Of a stretch of 54,924 nucleotides of DNA, positions 16,867 through 25,601 are shown one piece after another. Origin of the DNA: Candidatus Magnetocorallium paracelense (GTDB lineage Bacteria > Nitrospirota > Thermodesulfovibrionia > Thermodesulfovibrionales > Magnetobacteriaceae); the NCBI GenBank assembly GCA_029001845.1, contig JAREWP010000064.1, forward strand, positions 1 to 54,924, in the 5' to 3' direction. The notes beneath the pieces were generated by a model. It saw only the letters and a program-made list of their open reading frames with translations. It was not told the origin of the DNA and searched no databases. The stretch's first letter is position 1. Each line of letters begins with the position of its first letter. A program made the translations under genes and the position numbers.

Positions 16867-16963
16867 TGTATAATAGTATATATTAATACAGACGGCGCAT
16901 CATAAGTGTAGACTGAAGGCTGAAGACATTTCGGTAAGAATTACCCTCATTGGAGGTACGTAA

Positions 16964-18226
16964 ATGGGAAGCGATTCCGAACAAAACGGCAGAAATAAAA
17001 GAGCTTTTCACCCGGCTCCTCACAGTCTGAATCTCGATCAGATAAGATTGATTGCAGCAAGATCTCTGGCCATGATCGGAGCTGTGTCCAAATATGACAG
17101 TAAAGGCGCTGCCGTATTGAAAGAGGCCGTTCATGTACTGACCGACTTATCGAGCATTCCCCATATGATAAATAAAGCGGATCTGAAAATGCTTATAACG
17201 AATTATACGACTGAATGGGAAAAGTATCTTCCTGTTAAAAAAATATCTCATCTTGCGAAACAGACTGTTTACTCCGAGGCGGAGAGAGCGTTGAAAAGGG
17301 AGGTCATTAAAGTAAATGAGGAGAAATTCGACTACTTCTTCGGCGCCAAGGGAGTAAATAAAACGCTCGATAAAACAGAGCATATTCTAAACGATTTCAC
17401 ATCGGAATCCCTTAAACTTCTTTATGTACACAGCCTCTCGTTAAGAGGAAATATCGATCTTATTGGAAAACTGAGTACGATATTAAATTATCAACCTAAA
17501 AATGTGCAAAATCAGCTTGAAAAAAAGGAATTTGTAGTATTTGGAAAACATTTGACCGATGAGCAGGTTAAGAGAATTCATGCCTTGAAACATCCGGGGA
17601 TGTTTGTTGAAACCAAGGAGGATCAGGCCATATCCTTATTGTGGGACGACCAGCAAAAGGAGTGGAGCTTATATAAAAAAATAGGCATTTTTCAACATGT
17701 AGACGAAGTGATGAACCGATTTTTAGTTAACACAAAATGGCCTGAGGAGTTAGAGTTGGAAAAGGACGGAAAATTTTTACGGTATTACCCTTTTTTATCG
17801 GACGCCATAACTGATTCGAGGAAACTTGCAATGCCGGAATTAACAATGGATCAGATCATGAATCTCGATATGCTGTATGAGTATATCAGGACTCTGGGAA
17901 CCCTGGAAGTCGATAAACAGGTATACTATCCAAAAGATATTATTATTGCTGTAGACGACGCCCTTCACCAAAGAGTGGCAATGAAGAATTCTCCTCTTTT
18001 TCATTTAAAAGGAACATCTTACAAGCATTTATGGCAAAAAGTCGGGGAATTTATTGTCGCTGCCGACGGCAACGAGAAGAAACCCGTTTCAAAGCAGAGG
18101 CCAAATCTGACCGAACATATCGTTCTCGATAAAGAGATGGAAAAAGAAGAAGACCTTCCTCCTCTTGAGAGTATACTCCTGAGCGATGACATTGATGAGG
18201 ATTTAATAAACAATCTCAGGCTGTGA
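16964..18226 (+). CDS. Hypothetical protein, 420 residues, family not recognised
   Basis: I do not recognise this protein. It has no signal peptide or membrane segment and should be cytoplasmic. It looks mainly alpha-helical: residues 20-60 (LNLDQIRLIAARSLAMIGAV) and 85-150 form amphipathic helices, and the middle contains AISLLWDDQQKEWSLYKKIG. The C-terminal 40 residues are acidic and low in complexity, ending in DDIDEDLINNLRL. GGAGG 7 nt before the ATG and a good upstream promoter support expression as a single gene. It is divergent from the DHH gene and convergent with a membrane protein gene. Codon use resembles the surrounding core genes, so recent transfer is not suggested. Confidence 0.8.
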   Translation: MGSDSEQNGRNKRAFHPAPHSLNLDQIRLIAARSLAMIGAVSKYDSKGAAVLKEAVHVLTDLSSIPHMINKADLKMLITNYTTEWEKYLPVKKISHLAKQTVYSEAERALKREVIKVNEEKFDYFFGAKGVNKTLDKTEHILNDFTSESLKLLYVHSLSLRGNIDLIGKLSTILNYQPKNVQNQLEKKEFVVFGKHLTDEQVKRIHALKHPGMFVETKEDQAISLLWDDQQKEWSLYKKIGIFQHVDEVMNRFLVNTKWPEELELEKDGKFLRYYPFLSDAITDSRKLAMPELTMDQIMNLDMLYEYIRTLGTLEVDKQVYYPKDIIIAVDDALHQRVAMKNSPLFHLKGTSYKHLWQKVGEFIVAADGNEKKPVSKQRPNLTEHIVLDKEMEKEEDLPPLESILLSDDIDEDLINNLRL

Positions 18227-18276
18227 CATTACATCGCCAAGGCGGGATTCTGTAAATCCGGCTAAAACTGAAAAAC

Positions 18277-18324
18277 CAATCGCAAATTTAATATACTCAA
18301 AAAAATAATTTCTACTTGCGATTG
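18277..18324. terminator. Possible bidirectional terminator hairpin
   Basis: CAATCGCAA (18277-18285) is an exact inverted copy of TTGCGATTG (18316-18324) with an AT-rich 30-nt loop. It lies between convergent genes ending at 18226 (+) and 18369 (-). The loop is long and no clear T-run follows, so the call is weak. Confidence 0.3.
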
Positions 18325-18368
18325 TTATAGCAAAATTTGGTCAAATTACTGAGTTCTGGTCCTTGTGA

Positions 18369-19106
18369 CTATAGATCGAAGCTCCCTTCAAAGAGGTGCA
18401 GGAAAAGCAATGTTACGACAAGAGGTATTAAAACACTTCCCGCAGCGATGCCTATTAAAAATAATTTTTCCCTGAATGCAGGATTAAAGGAAATCTCTCC
18501 CTCTGTCCTGCTGACATCCTCATACAGGGTATAGGCCAAAATAAAAAGTACAGGCCCCCATAAAAACCTGCCCACAAGAGGTATCCCTTTTATAAACATT
18601 ACTATAATCATAATAATCAATACCCTCAGCGCAGCTTCCGGCCATATCCCCTTCACAAGAGACTTACTTTTCAAAAGGGCGTTCATTCCTCCTGTCCCCT
18701 CTGCCGCCAATACTCCCGGAGCAAGAAAAAACCATACAGTAAAGATCATGCCCGGTATAACCAGGGCGTAGGCAAAGGTTATCAAAACCGTCATCAACAG
18801 AGAAAGCCATAAATAAGAGTGAGTTTTTTGAAAAGATAACCCGATAGCTTTACATACACCGATATCTTTATTCACGATTAGAGTATGAAATGCTGCAAGG
18901 CTGCACCCTATTACCGGGATAGTAAGGAGAACCGACATAATGACGCCCTCTGTATAGGGGAAAAGAGCGAGGGAAACATTAAAAATCGAGATGACTGTGA
19001 TAACCGCCAATATCTCCACTACAATAAGAGCGACTATTCTTTTCTTGAAAAGGTTCCAGCCCCTTTTCAACATATCGTTTACCTTTGGAAGTTTTATTTT
19101 TTCCAT
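18369..19106 (-). CDS. Multi-pass membrane protein, about 6 TM segments
   Basis: A 245-residue integral membrane protein. After a short cytoplasmic start (KLPKVNDMLKRGWNLFKKR) come hydrophobic stretches near residues 25-45, 55-75, 105-130, 130-150, 165-190 and 215-240. The pattern of a poorly conserved helix bundle with a 'F..AF...I...I...C...G..F' second segment resembles DUF975/GPDPase-membrane-domain proteins, but I cannot assign it firmly. It lies downstream of the glycosyltransferase genes on the same strand, separated by a 122-bp repeat. No catalytic motif is visible. A role in membrane or envelope physiology is inferred only from topology. Confidence 0.75.
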   Translation of the reverse strand: MEKIKLPKVNDMLKRGWNLFKKRIVALIVVEILAVITVISIFNVSLALFPYTEGVIMSVLLTIPVIGCSLAAFHTLIVNKDIGVCKAIGLSFQKTHSYLWLSLLMTVLITFAYALVIPGMIFTVWFFLAPGVLAAEGTGGMNALLKSKSLVKGIWPEAALRVLIIMIIVMFIKGIPLVGRFLWGPVLFILAYTLYEDVSRTEGEISFNPAFREKLFLIGIAAGSVLIPLVVTLLFLHLFEGSFDL

Positions 19107-19114
19107 ATCAATGT

Positions 19115-19236
19115 CATTAACTTAAGGAGCAAAGCGACTTCCGCCTTCATCGGCTAAACTCAAAGGCTCCGCTTTGCTGCGCCTTTTCAAACATGACCCG
19201 CTTCAGTCGGAAGTCGCTTCACCCCTTAAGTTAATG
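19115..19236. repeat. MITE-like element, full copy (122 bp)
   Basis: The ends are inverted repeats: CATTAACTTAAGG then AAGCGACTTCCG at the left, and the reverse complement at the right, 26 of 29 positions matching. The interior is non-coding. The left part recurs at 24123 and the right part at 53355, so it belongs to a dispersed family. It sits between two genes of the same strand. Confidence 0.7.
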
Positions 19237-19261
19237 TTATTATTTTCCATAATACAAATAA

Positions 19262-21133
19262 TCATCTCCCCCCGGATAACGCCCTGTTCATGTTGTTACG
19301 CGCCTCAATGAAGTCAGGTTGCACTTCCAGAGCCCTGTTAAAATAGTAAATCGCTTTTGTCATTTCCCCTTGGGAGGCAAGAAGAGCTCCTATATTGTTA
19401 TATGTATTTGCGTCATCGGGCTTTAATCTGAGTGTCTCGAAGTAGTGATACAGAGCTTTGTCCGGCTCTCCCCTGACTGAAAAGACCAAAGCCAAATTGT
19501 ATTGAGTCTTTGCATTATTCGGGTCTCTTTTTTCTGCATCTTCCAGATATTGTAAAGCCTCGTCGAATCTGCCTTTTTTAACCAGCGCATCTCCAAGACT
19601 TGAAAGGGTTCTGTGTGCATCGGGTTTAAATTGGAGAGCTTTTTGAAAGTATTCTATTGCTTCCTCTGTCCTGTCGTATCTCATCAAAAGGGAGCCAAGG
19701 TTGCTGTACGCCTTCCAGTGTTTCGGATTTATTTTTGCAGACTCCCTGAAGTGATATTCCGCCTTGGCATAATTACCCTTTGTTGCAGCAGAGAACCCCA
19801 GGTTATTATGGGCCTTATAGCTGTTTTGGTTGATCCTCAGCATATGTGTAAAAAGTGTGTCGTCACTTTTCCAATGCACTATTTGATGCGCTGTCTTCAC
19901 TCCAAGTATTAATAGAAGCATAAAGCTTAGCAGCAAGAACACTTTATTCTTATTGGCTGCAAGAAAAGCAGATAAAGCAAGGGAAGGGCCCGCCACGGAA
20001 AGGTACATATATCTGTCTGCTACTGTCGATATGTTTTGGAACTCAAAGGGTATTATCCCGGAAACCGGAATCAGGGCGAGGATAAAAACAGAGGCAGCCG
20101 TCTTATAGACCGGGTCGATCCTTGTTGTCAGTATAAAGGCCGTAAACAGTGCCGGTAGTATCCATGTGAAATAAAGACTGCCCTGTTGCAGCAAAAACTC
20201 AGGCGTACGGCCGTAATCCGGAGCCAGATGGAAAGGAAGAATCAGTTTCAATAAATAAAAGGCCGCCGTATCTCCGGCTATAAATATCCTTGTCCATAAG
20301 GGTGGTATAAATGTTAAAAAGGAGTCAGGTTGCAGCGATTTGTTGATTACTATCGATGCCGCACCAACTAAGAGCATGGGTATTTGAAGAATTAATGAAA
20401 GATATATATTTGTTTTGAGAAGCCATTTATCGATTGCCATATATATTAAGGGTAATATGATTGCAACCGGTTTGGTCAACACAGCGGCAACAAAAGATAG
20501 CAGGCAAAAAATGTAGTGTCTCTTTTTTAATATTGAAAACCCGGCCGGTTTCGATTTATCTGCAACTGCTTCCAATAAGAGAAATTGGTGAATGGATATG
20601 AGTGAAAAAAAAGCACAGAGCAGATCCTTCATGCCTGTCGCCCAACACACCGGCTCTGCCTGTACCGGATGTAAAGCAAAGAGCGCCGCCCCTGCCCCAA
20701 GGGCCAGATTGATTTTTAGATCGGAGTCTCCGATATCAATGCCGGCTCTTGTGGTGACGATTCTGTTAAGTATGATATACACCATCATTGTATTTAAAAT
20801 GTGCAAGATTATATTTACTGTATGAAACAGCGCAGGATTGAGGCCGGACGTTCCTTCTATCGTAATAAAAGTCAGGGAAAGCCAGGACAGTATGGCCCAT
20901 ATTGTGTAAGTCAGGGGGATGTAGAGTTTTTCAAAAGGAGAGAGCCAGAAATGGAGCGTATTACCAAGACCGGGCGGGTTAAAGTATGGATTGTTGTAAA
21001 TGTTTATCCCGTCGTCCCATAAAAGGAAGTCAAAAAAGGCAGCCGGCCGGTAGAGAAGCAGTATTGCGGAGATGAGAATCGTTTTAATAAGAATGGGGCC
21101 GGTAAGAAATTGTTTGTCATTGATATTTTTCAA
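19262..21133 (-). CDS. TMTC-like membrane glycosyltransferase with TPR repeats
   Basis: A 623-residue protein with two parts. Residues 1-410 contain about 10-11 membrane helices. The first periplasmic loop carries LLWDDGINIYNNPYF, and the next WLSPFEKLYIPLTY, ALFHTVNIILHILN and FALHPVQAEPVCWATGMKD match the TMTC/DUF1736 type of GT-C glycosyltransferase. Residues about 430-620 hold about five TPR units (for example AHNNLGFSAATKGNYAKAEY, AYNNIG-like turns and EAIEYFQKALQFKPD). Eukaryotic homologues transfer mannose to protein O-sites. In bacteria the donor and target are unknown. It follows a GT39-like gene by 51 nt and an RfbH-like gene, so it probably belongs to a protein or surface glycosylation unit. 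Confidence 0.82.
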   Translation of the reverse strand: MKNINDKQFLTGPILIKTILISAILLLYRPAAFFDFLLWDDGINIYNNPYFNPPGLGNTLHFWLSPFEKLYIPLTYTIWAILSWLSLTFITIEGTSGLNPALFHTVNIILHILNTMMVYIILNRIVTTRAGIDIGDSDLKINLALGAGAALFALHPVQAEPVCWATGMKDLLCAFFSLISIHQFLLLEAVADKSKPAGFSILKKRHYIFCLLSFVAAVLTKPVAIILPLIYMAIDKWLLKTNIYLSLILQIPMLLVGAASIVINKSLQPDSFLTFIPPLWTRIFIAGDTAAFYLLKLILPFHLAPDYGRTPEFLLQQGSLYFTWILPALFTAFILTTRIDPVYKTAASVFILALIPVSGIIPFEFQNISTVADRYMYLSVAGPSLALSAFLAANKNKVFLLLSFMLLLILGVKTAHQIVHWKSDDTLFTHMLRINQNSYKAHNNLGFSAATKGNYAKAEYHFRESAKINPKHWKAYSNLGSLLMRYDRTEEAIEYFQKALQFKPDAHRTLSSLGDALVKKGRFDEALQYLEDAEKRDPNNAKTQYNLALVFSVRGEPDKALYHYFETLRLKPDDANTYNNIGALLASQGEMTKAIYYFNRALEVQPDFIEARNNMNRALSGGR

Positions 21134-21184
21134 ATACTCTTTTAATCCCTCGGGCTGATAGTGAATTGTTTATTGCATTTTTTT

Positions 21185-22828
21185 CTAAGCCCCTGGCGGT
21201 TTTTTCTTGCCGTCGCCTCTCTTTATATGTTCCATTATATATAATCTGACGTTATCGTCAAACCCCTCCGGCTGCTCGAAGTATCTGTAGTTAAGTTCCG
21301 GTCTGCTTAAATCGATCCCGGGAACGGAAAAAACATATTCCCGATATTCCTCTCTCTTTGGTAATAACTTATTTGCGAGATTTTTTGTATGATCCAGGGA
21401 TGTATACTTACCAAACAAAACGATCCAATCCGGTTCGACATCCATTGAATAGGTATATTCGGGAAGATCGAAACCGGTTGCAAGAAGATTCTGATTGTGT
21501 TCGCTAATGACGTTACAGAAAAGCACTTTGTCACCTATATAAAATTGGAGTGTCGCCAGCATATCGTTGGGTATTACGAATATCAATTCGTCCTCAAATG
21601 TAAGACGTTCCTCAATGAATGTAGCCGCTACCTTAACGGTGTTATAAAAGGGGTGTGTTATTTCAACGACATATTTATAAAGATAGGATTTGAAAGGGGT
21701 AAATGTAAAGATATTCGTCGTTATTGTAAGGCAGAGAAGTATGCCGGCAAGCCATTTTTTAAAATTACAGACTCTCTCTATCACGAATGCCTGAACAAGG
21801 AGAAACATAGGGAGTACTGCCGTTACATAGCGAATATCGGAAATCTTGTTGCTGCTCAACTGAGGGGTAAGCACAGATAACGTCACTGTGAAGAATAAAA
21901 GGAGCGTTAAAATCGCAAGCTCTTTTTTTATCGTTTCATATTTATCTTTTTTGCCCCGGACTCTGTCCATAATCCAATAGAGAAGTAATAATATGAGTAT
22001 TCCCACGGGAATGACCTGTGTCGAATTATAGTCTTTAAAATAAATCCAGATGATTCTTAAAAAATCGTCCGGATGAATATTTCTCAACACATAAGGATTT
22101 CCGGGGCCGTCATATTGCAACCAGAACATAAAGGCCAGGTACAGAGGAGCCGTTATTATCATTGGTTTCAGAAAAAAATGGAGAGTTTTCTTAGGGTCCA
22201 CAAAAATAAAAAAGGCAAAAGCCATTCCACCAAGAGCTGTTACGGCCAGGAGATGGTTTGACAACAAAAAAAGAAAAAAAATCAAAGAGGCGGCCAGTAC
22301 ATGATTCCGCTTCCTGTTATATTTCGTATATAAATAACATGCCATTGGCAGTAACAGCGTTACGAGTGCATAGTATCTGCACTGCCTGGCAAATAGGATG
22401 TATGACACCGATGTGGCTATTAGTGCGAGATTAATAATGGCAAGCCTTCTGTTATTGAAAAACCTGCAAACAAAGAGGTATTGCACGGCCATTGCCGCCA
22501 AAGCCAAGAAGATAAATAAAGCTCTGGCGCCAAAACTTGTCTCGCCAAATATAGTCATTGAGGCCGCTGCTACGTAAAACTGAAGCCACGGCATCATGGC
22601 GTTTATGCCCCTTTCGTTCAGAAAAAGACCGTCCCGATGCTCGTGTAAATTCCGGCCGTCAAATCCGACGGGCAGGCCGAATTTCAGAATGTTTTGCGCA
22701 TAAACGCCTGTCTCTGCTTCATCGCCCCAGAGGTAGTAGTTCCCTGCGTTATAGAAAAACAAAACTGTAGCAGTGACAAATATGAGAATTATAATAATTA
22801 TCTGACTTATGGAAATTTTTTGTTCCAT
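21185..22828 (-). CDS. GT39/ArnT-like membrane glycosyltransferase
   Basis: A 547-residue protein with about 11 membrane helices. The first periplasmic loop carries LWGDEAETGVYAQNILKFG, whose Asp-Glu is the catalytic acidic pair of GT-C (GT39/GT83, PMT/ArnT) transferases, and later ARALFIFLALAAM. The C-terminal 130 residues form a soluble periplasmic domain with VEPDWIVLFGKYTS. Such enzymes move a sugar from a polyprenyl phosphate to protein or lipid. Its ATG abuts the stop of the RfbH-like gene (22829), so they are co-translated, and the TPR glycosyltransferase follows. Sugar and acceptor are not known. Confidence 0.85.
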   Translation of the reverse strand: MEQKISISQIIIIILIFVTATVLFFYNAGNYYLWGDEAETGVYAQNILKFGLPVGFDGRNLHEHRDGLFLNERGINAMMPWLQFYVAAASMTIFGETSFGARALFIFLALAAMAVQYLFVCRFFNNRRLAIINLALIATSVSYILFARQCRYYALVTLLLPMACYLYTKYNRKRNHVLAASLIFFLFLLSNHLLAVTALGGMAFAFFIFVDPKKTLHFFLKPMIITAPLYLAFMFWLQYDGPGNPYVLRNIHPDDFLRIIWIYFKDYNSTQVIPVGILILLLLYWIMDRVRGKKDKYETIKKELAILTLLLFFTVTLSVLTPQLSSNKISDIRYVTAVLPMFLLVQAFVIERVCNFKKWLAGILLCLTITTNIFTFTPFKSYLYKYVVEITHPFYNTVKVAATFIEERLTFEDELIFVIPNDMLATLQFYIGDKVLFCNVISEHNQNLLATGFDLPEYTYSMDVEPDWIVLFGKYTSLDHTKNLANKLLPKREEYREYVFSVPGIDLSRPELNYRYFEQPEGFDDNVRLYIMEHIKRGDGKKKPPGA

Positions 22829-24040
22829 TTATTCTTTTTCTTTGAGAAAGGCATCTGTTGTCTCGACTATATACTCGCATTCTATGTCGCCGAGGTCCTG
22901 ATGGACTCCTATGTGTATACCGTTATCTCCGATAAATTCGGCCTCCGGGAAGCTTCCGTATTCATAGCCCAGAAATTCGTATCCTTTGCACTGCGTGGGC
23001 ATGGAAGAAAAGAGATTCCTCGTATCGATACCGTTTTTTTCAAAATGTTCAACCAACTCTTCCCTTGTAAACCCTGCGCCTTCATTTACTATGATTGGAA
23101 GGGCATGGGGGCCTATCTCCTCATAAGGTTCCTTGTCTATCGTTGTTATGCGAGGTTCGAATTTCCTGATCTCGTCCATTAAAAAATAAAGATTCTTTCT
23201 TCTTTTGGCAAGAATATCTTCATACATCTCAAGGGCTCCAAGCCCTATTGCCGCCTCCATTTCATTCATTTTGGAAGAGAAACCGATTCGTTCGAATATG
23301 AATCTTATATCGGCGTTATTGCCATATGTAAACCTCTTTGCGCAGTATGCCGATGCTGTATTTAAAACACAGCTTTCGCACTTACAGGCCCTGCCGTGAC
23401 TGCGAAGAGAACGCAATATCTCGGCGAACTCGGAGTTATTGGTTGTAATGATTCCGCCTTCCCCGGTGGTGATAATATGGGCGATATAGAGGCTGTAGGC
23501 CGCCATGGCGCCCAACGCACCAACGTTTTTTCCTTTATAAACTGCGCCGTGAGCTTCTGCTGCATCCTCTATTACGCAGAGATTATATTTTTGGGCAACT
23601 GTATTTATTGCATCCATATCCGCAGGTTTCCCCATAAGATGGACAGGCATAATTCCCCTGGTTCTATCGGTAATCGCCTCTTCTATCTTCGAAGGATCAA
23701 TATTTAAAGTATTCCTCTCTATATCTACAAAAACAGGGGTGAATCCGGCCTGAAGAACTGAATTTCCTGTTGCAACGAATGACAATGAAGGTACGATTAT
23801 CTCCTCTCCTCGGACAGCGCCATAGTCAAATAAAACAGCCAGGGCCAGGGCGTCGGCGTCCGTCCCGGTGCTGACGGCGACAGCCTCGTTTACGCCTACC
23901 AGTTCGGCAAAGCGTTTTTCGAACTCCCTCACATATTTCCCGGAAGAAATTCTGTTGGAGTCGAGTATTTTATTAATCAGTTTTCTGGATTTTTCGGTTA
24001 TTGCAATAGTACCGAAGGGTATCCTCATTTTATCGGACAT
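22829..24040 (-). CDS. DegT/AHBA-family protein of the RfbH/E1 type (PMP/iron-sulfur sugar 3-dehydratase-like)
   Basis: A 403-residue fold-I PLP-family protein. D159 in VIEDAAEAHGA would bind the cofactor ring nitrogen. At the usual Schiff-base Lys position there is His188 in SLYIAHIITTGEGG, as in ColD and in RfbH/E1 (SFYPAHHITMGEGG type). Next comes a cysteine cluster GRACKCESC...YCAKRF (C219, C221, C224, C233), corresponding to the [2Fe-2S] site of E1/RfbH. These features point to a 3-dehydratase of a CDP-hexose (3,6-dideoxysugar route) rather than an aminotransferase. The reductase partner (E3) is not in the window. It heads the glycosyltransferase unit. The assignment to the exact substrate is inference. 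Confidence 0.82.
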   Translation of the reverse strand: MSDKMRIPFGTIAITEKSRKLINKILDSNRISSGKYVREFEKRFAELVGVNEAVAVSTGTDADALALAVLFDYGAVRGEEIIVPSLSFVATGNSVLQAGFTPVFVDIERNTLNIDPSKIEEAITDRTRGIMPVHLMGKPADMDAINTVAQKYNLCVIEDAAEAHGAVYKGKNVGALGAMAAYSLYIAHIITTGEGGIITTNNSEFAEILRSLRSHGRACKCESCVLNTASAYCAKRFTYGNNADIRFIFERIGFSSKMNEMEAAIGLGALEMYEDILAKRRKNLYFLMDEIRKFEPRITTIDKEPYEEIGPHALPIIVNEGAGFTREELVEHFEKNGIDTRNLFSSMPTQCKGYEFLGYEYGSFPEAEFIGDNGIHIGVHQDLGDIECEYIVETTDAFLKEKE

Positions 24041-24122
24041 CTTTTTTTACTCCTCATTCAGATTCGATTTTTAACTGTTTACAGTGGTCAGGGATCGGCA
24101 TTTGGCGTCATATTTCTCCTTG

Positions 24123-24186
24123 TCATTAACTTAAGGAGCAAAGCACCTTCCGCCTTCACCGGCTAAACTCGAAGGCGCCGCTTTTT
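24123..24186. repeat. MITE-like element, truncated copy
   Basis: About 62 bp starting CATTAACTTAAGGAGCAAAG match the left half of the 122-bp element at 19115 with few differences. Similarity stops abruptly at about 24186 and the right terminal repeat is missing. Confidence 0.7.
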
Positions 24187-24308
24187 CCATCGAATAGTTT
24201 TTATCATATTTTCAATAGTTTCTGCAACAACTCCGCTTCTCCCGGCATATCTGCATGAAAAAAATGAGAATTCTTTACTTTTCCAAAGCTTCAAGGGAAC
24301 GTTTGCTC

Positions 24309-24353
24309 ATCTTTTACCATTTAATGTAAAGCTTACCATTAAAATGGTAAGAT
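24309..24353. promoter_or_regulatory. Imperfect inverted repeat upstream of the alcohol dehydrogenase gene
   Basis: ATCTTTTACCATTT (24309-24322) faces AAAATGGTAAGAT (24341-24353), with one further TTACCATT between them. It lies about 55 nt upstream of the gene at 24407 and could be an operator. A similar CATTAAAAATGGTAAGATA occurs near 52979, so a repeat remnant is possible instead. Confidence 0.3.
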
Positions 24354-24406
24354 AGACTCAACAGCCCTACCAATCGTGAAACCCTTTAAGACGTTTCGTT
24401 GAATTT

Positions 24407-25369
24407 ATGAAAGCTGTTTATTTTGATGGTGAATTAAGAGTGTGCGAGAGGCCGAAGCCTTTGCCAGGTGAAGGCGAGGTTTTGGTTAAAGTCTCGGCAG
24501 CGGGTATCTGTAATACCGATTTAGAGATAATCGGGGGATACATACCTGATTTTAAGGGAATTTTGGGACATGAGTTTTTTGGTTATATAGAGGAGAGCGA
24601 CGATACGTTTTTAAGGGGAAAGAGAGTCACGGCAGAGATAAATATCCCCTGTCTGACATGTGATATGTGCATGAATGGCGGCAAAAAGCACTGTAAAGAG
24701 AGAAAAGCATTGGGAATACGAAACAGAGACGGAGCCATGGCGGAATATATTACCGTTCCCATTGGAAATATTCACCTTATACCTGAATCCGTCTCGGACA
24801 AACAGGCGGTCTTTATAGAGCCCCTGGCTGCGGCCCTGGAGGTGACACGTTTTATACCGACTGATAAGGAAAAATCGGTGCTTATCATTGGAGACGGCAA
24901 GCTTGCACTACTCATTACCATGGCAGTCTCAGCTATCACCGAAAATGTAACAGTCGTTGGAAAGTATCCGGACAAACTCGCTTTTCTTAATTACCTGCCC
25001 CTTACTGCAACTCTACTTAAGTCCTTTAGAAAAGAATTTTTTGATGTTGTCATAGAAGCGTCCGGAAGTCCCTCCGGTTTTGAACTGGCTCTTTCATGCG
25101 TCAAACCTGGAGGCATCTGCGTTTTGAAAAGTACATATAAAGACAATGTATCCTTTAATCCGTCAAATATAGTGAGAAATGAATTTAAAATTGTCGGTTC
25201 CAGGTGCGGAGATTTTAAAAGAGCTATAGATTTTATTTTACTGCAAAACCCGCCTTTGGAAAGTCTCATCTCCGGGGAGTTCGCTATTAAAGATGCTATA
25301 GAAGCGTTTAGATATGCATCGGAGGCGAGAGTGTTGAAGGTGGTTCTTTCGATGAAAGATTTCAGATAA
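24407..25369 (+). CDS. Zinc-dependent medium-chain alcohol dehydrogenase
   Basis: A 320-residue MDR protein. Catalytic-zinc ligands are C35 (AAGICNTDLE) and H55-E56 (GILGHEFFGY). The structural-zinc set is C82, C85, C88 and C96 (CLTCDMCMNGGKKHC). A Rossmann segment follows EPLAAALE with VLIIGDGKLALLI. The third glycine position of the usual GxGxxG is replaced (GDGKLA), so cofactor binding may be weaker or atypical. It is slightly shorter than the family norm (about 340). It is divergent from the RfbH-like gene, so a sugar or polyol substrate is possible but not shown. Confidence 0.85.
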   Translation: MKAVYFDGELRVCERPKPLPGEGEVLVKVSAAGICNTDLEIIGGYIPDFKGILGHEFFGYIEESDDTFLRGKRVTAEINIPCLTCDMCMNGGKKHCKERKALGIRNRDGAMAEYITVPIGNIHLIPESVSDKQAVFIEPLAAALEVTRFIPTDKEKSVLIIGDGKLALLITMAVSAITENVTVVGKYPDKLAFLNYLPLTATLLKSFRKEFFDVVIEASGSPSGFELALSCVKPGGICVLKSTYKDNVSFNPSNIVRNEFKIVGSRCGDFKRAIDFILLQNPPLESLISGEFAIKDAIEAFRYASEARVLKVVLSMKDFR

Positions 25370-25584
25370 CTTGGGTGCGTTGGCCAATAAAAAGTTAAAG
25401 TTTTGTTGATAAATTCGTTCGTAAAAGGGCCTGTATTTATGCTTTGTCTGCTGCCTTATGCCTTAAACCTTGTTCGGTCTCTGCTTACGGGATCAGGAAT
25501 TGAATAATTTTGGAATTTTTTTTTTAATTTCATATATCCCTATTGAAATTAAATTAATCAATCAGTTAATATTATCCTTCAAAA

Positions 25585-25601
25585 AAGGGGGTAAAAAAAT
25601 C
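25585..25601 (+). promoter_or_regulatory. Ribosome binding site and rare ATC start of thrS
   Basis: AAGGGGG (25585-25591) is followed after 7 nt by ATC (25599-25601), which begins the conserved TGS domain. No ATG, GTG or TTG occurs in frame within reach: the nearest are TTGs at 25500 and 25470, which would add a run of non-coding-looking, hydrophobic residues. Confidence 0.6.

Noticed and set aside
25470-25598. Longer thrS start at TTG 25470 or TTG 25500
   Set aside because: Would add about 33-43 residues of irregular hydrophobic sequence before the TGS domain and lacks a Shine-Dalgarno; the ATC after AAGGGGG fits better.
25370-25598. Possible T-box leader before thrS
   Set aside because: No T-box consensus, no specifier-loop hairpin and no terminator/antiterminator pair could be found by eye.
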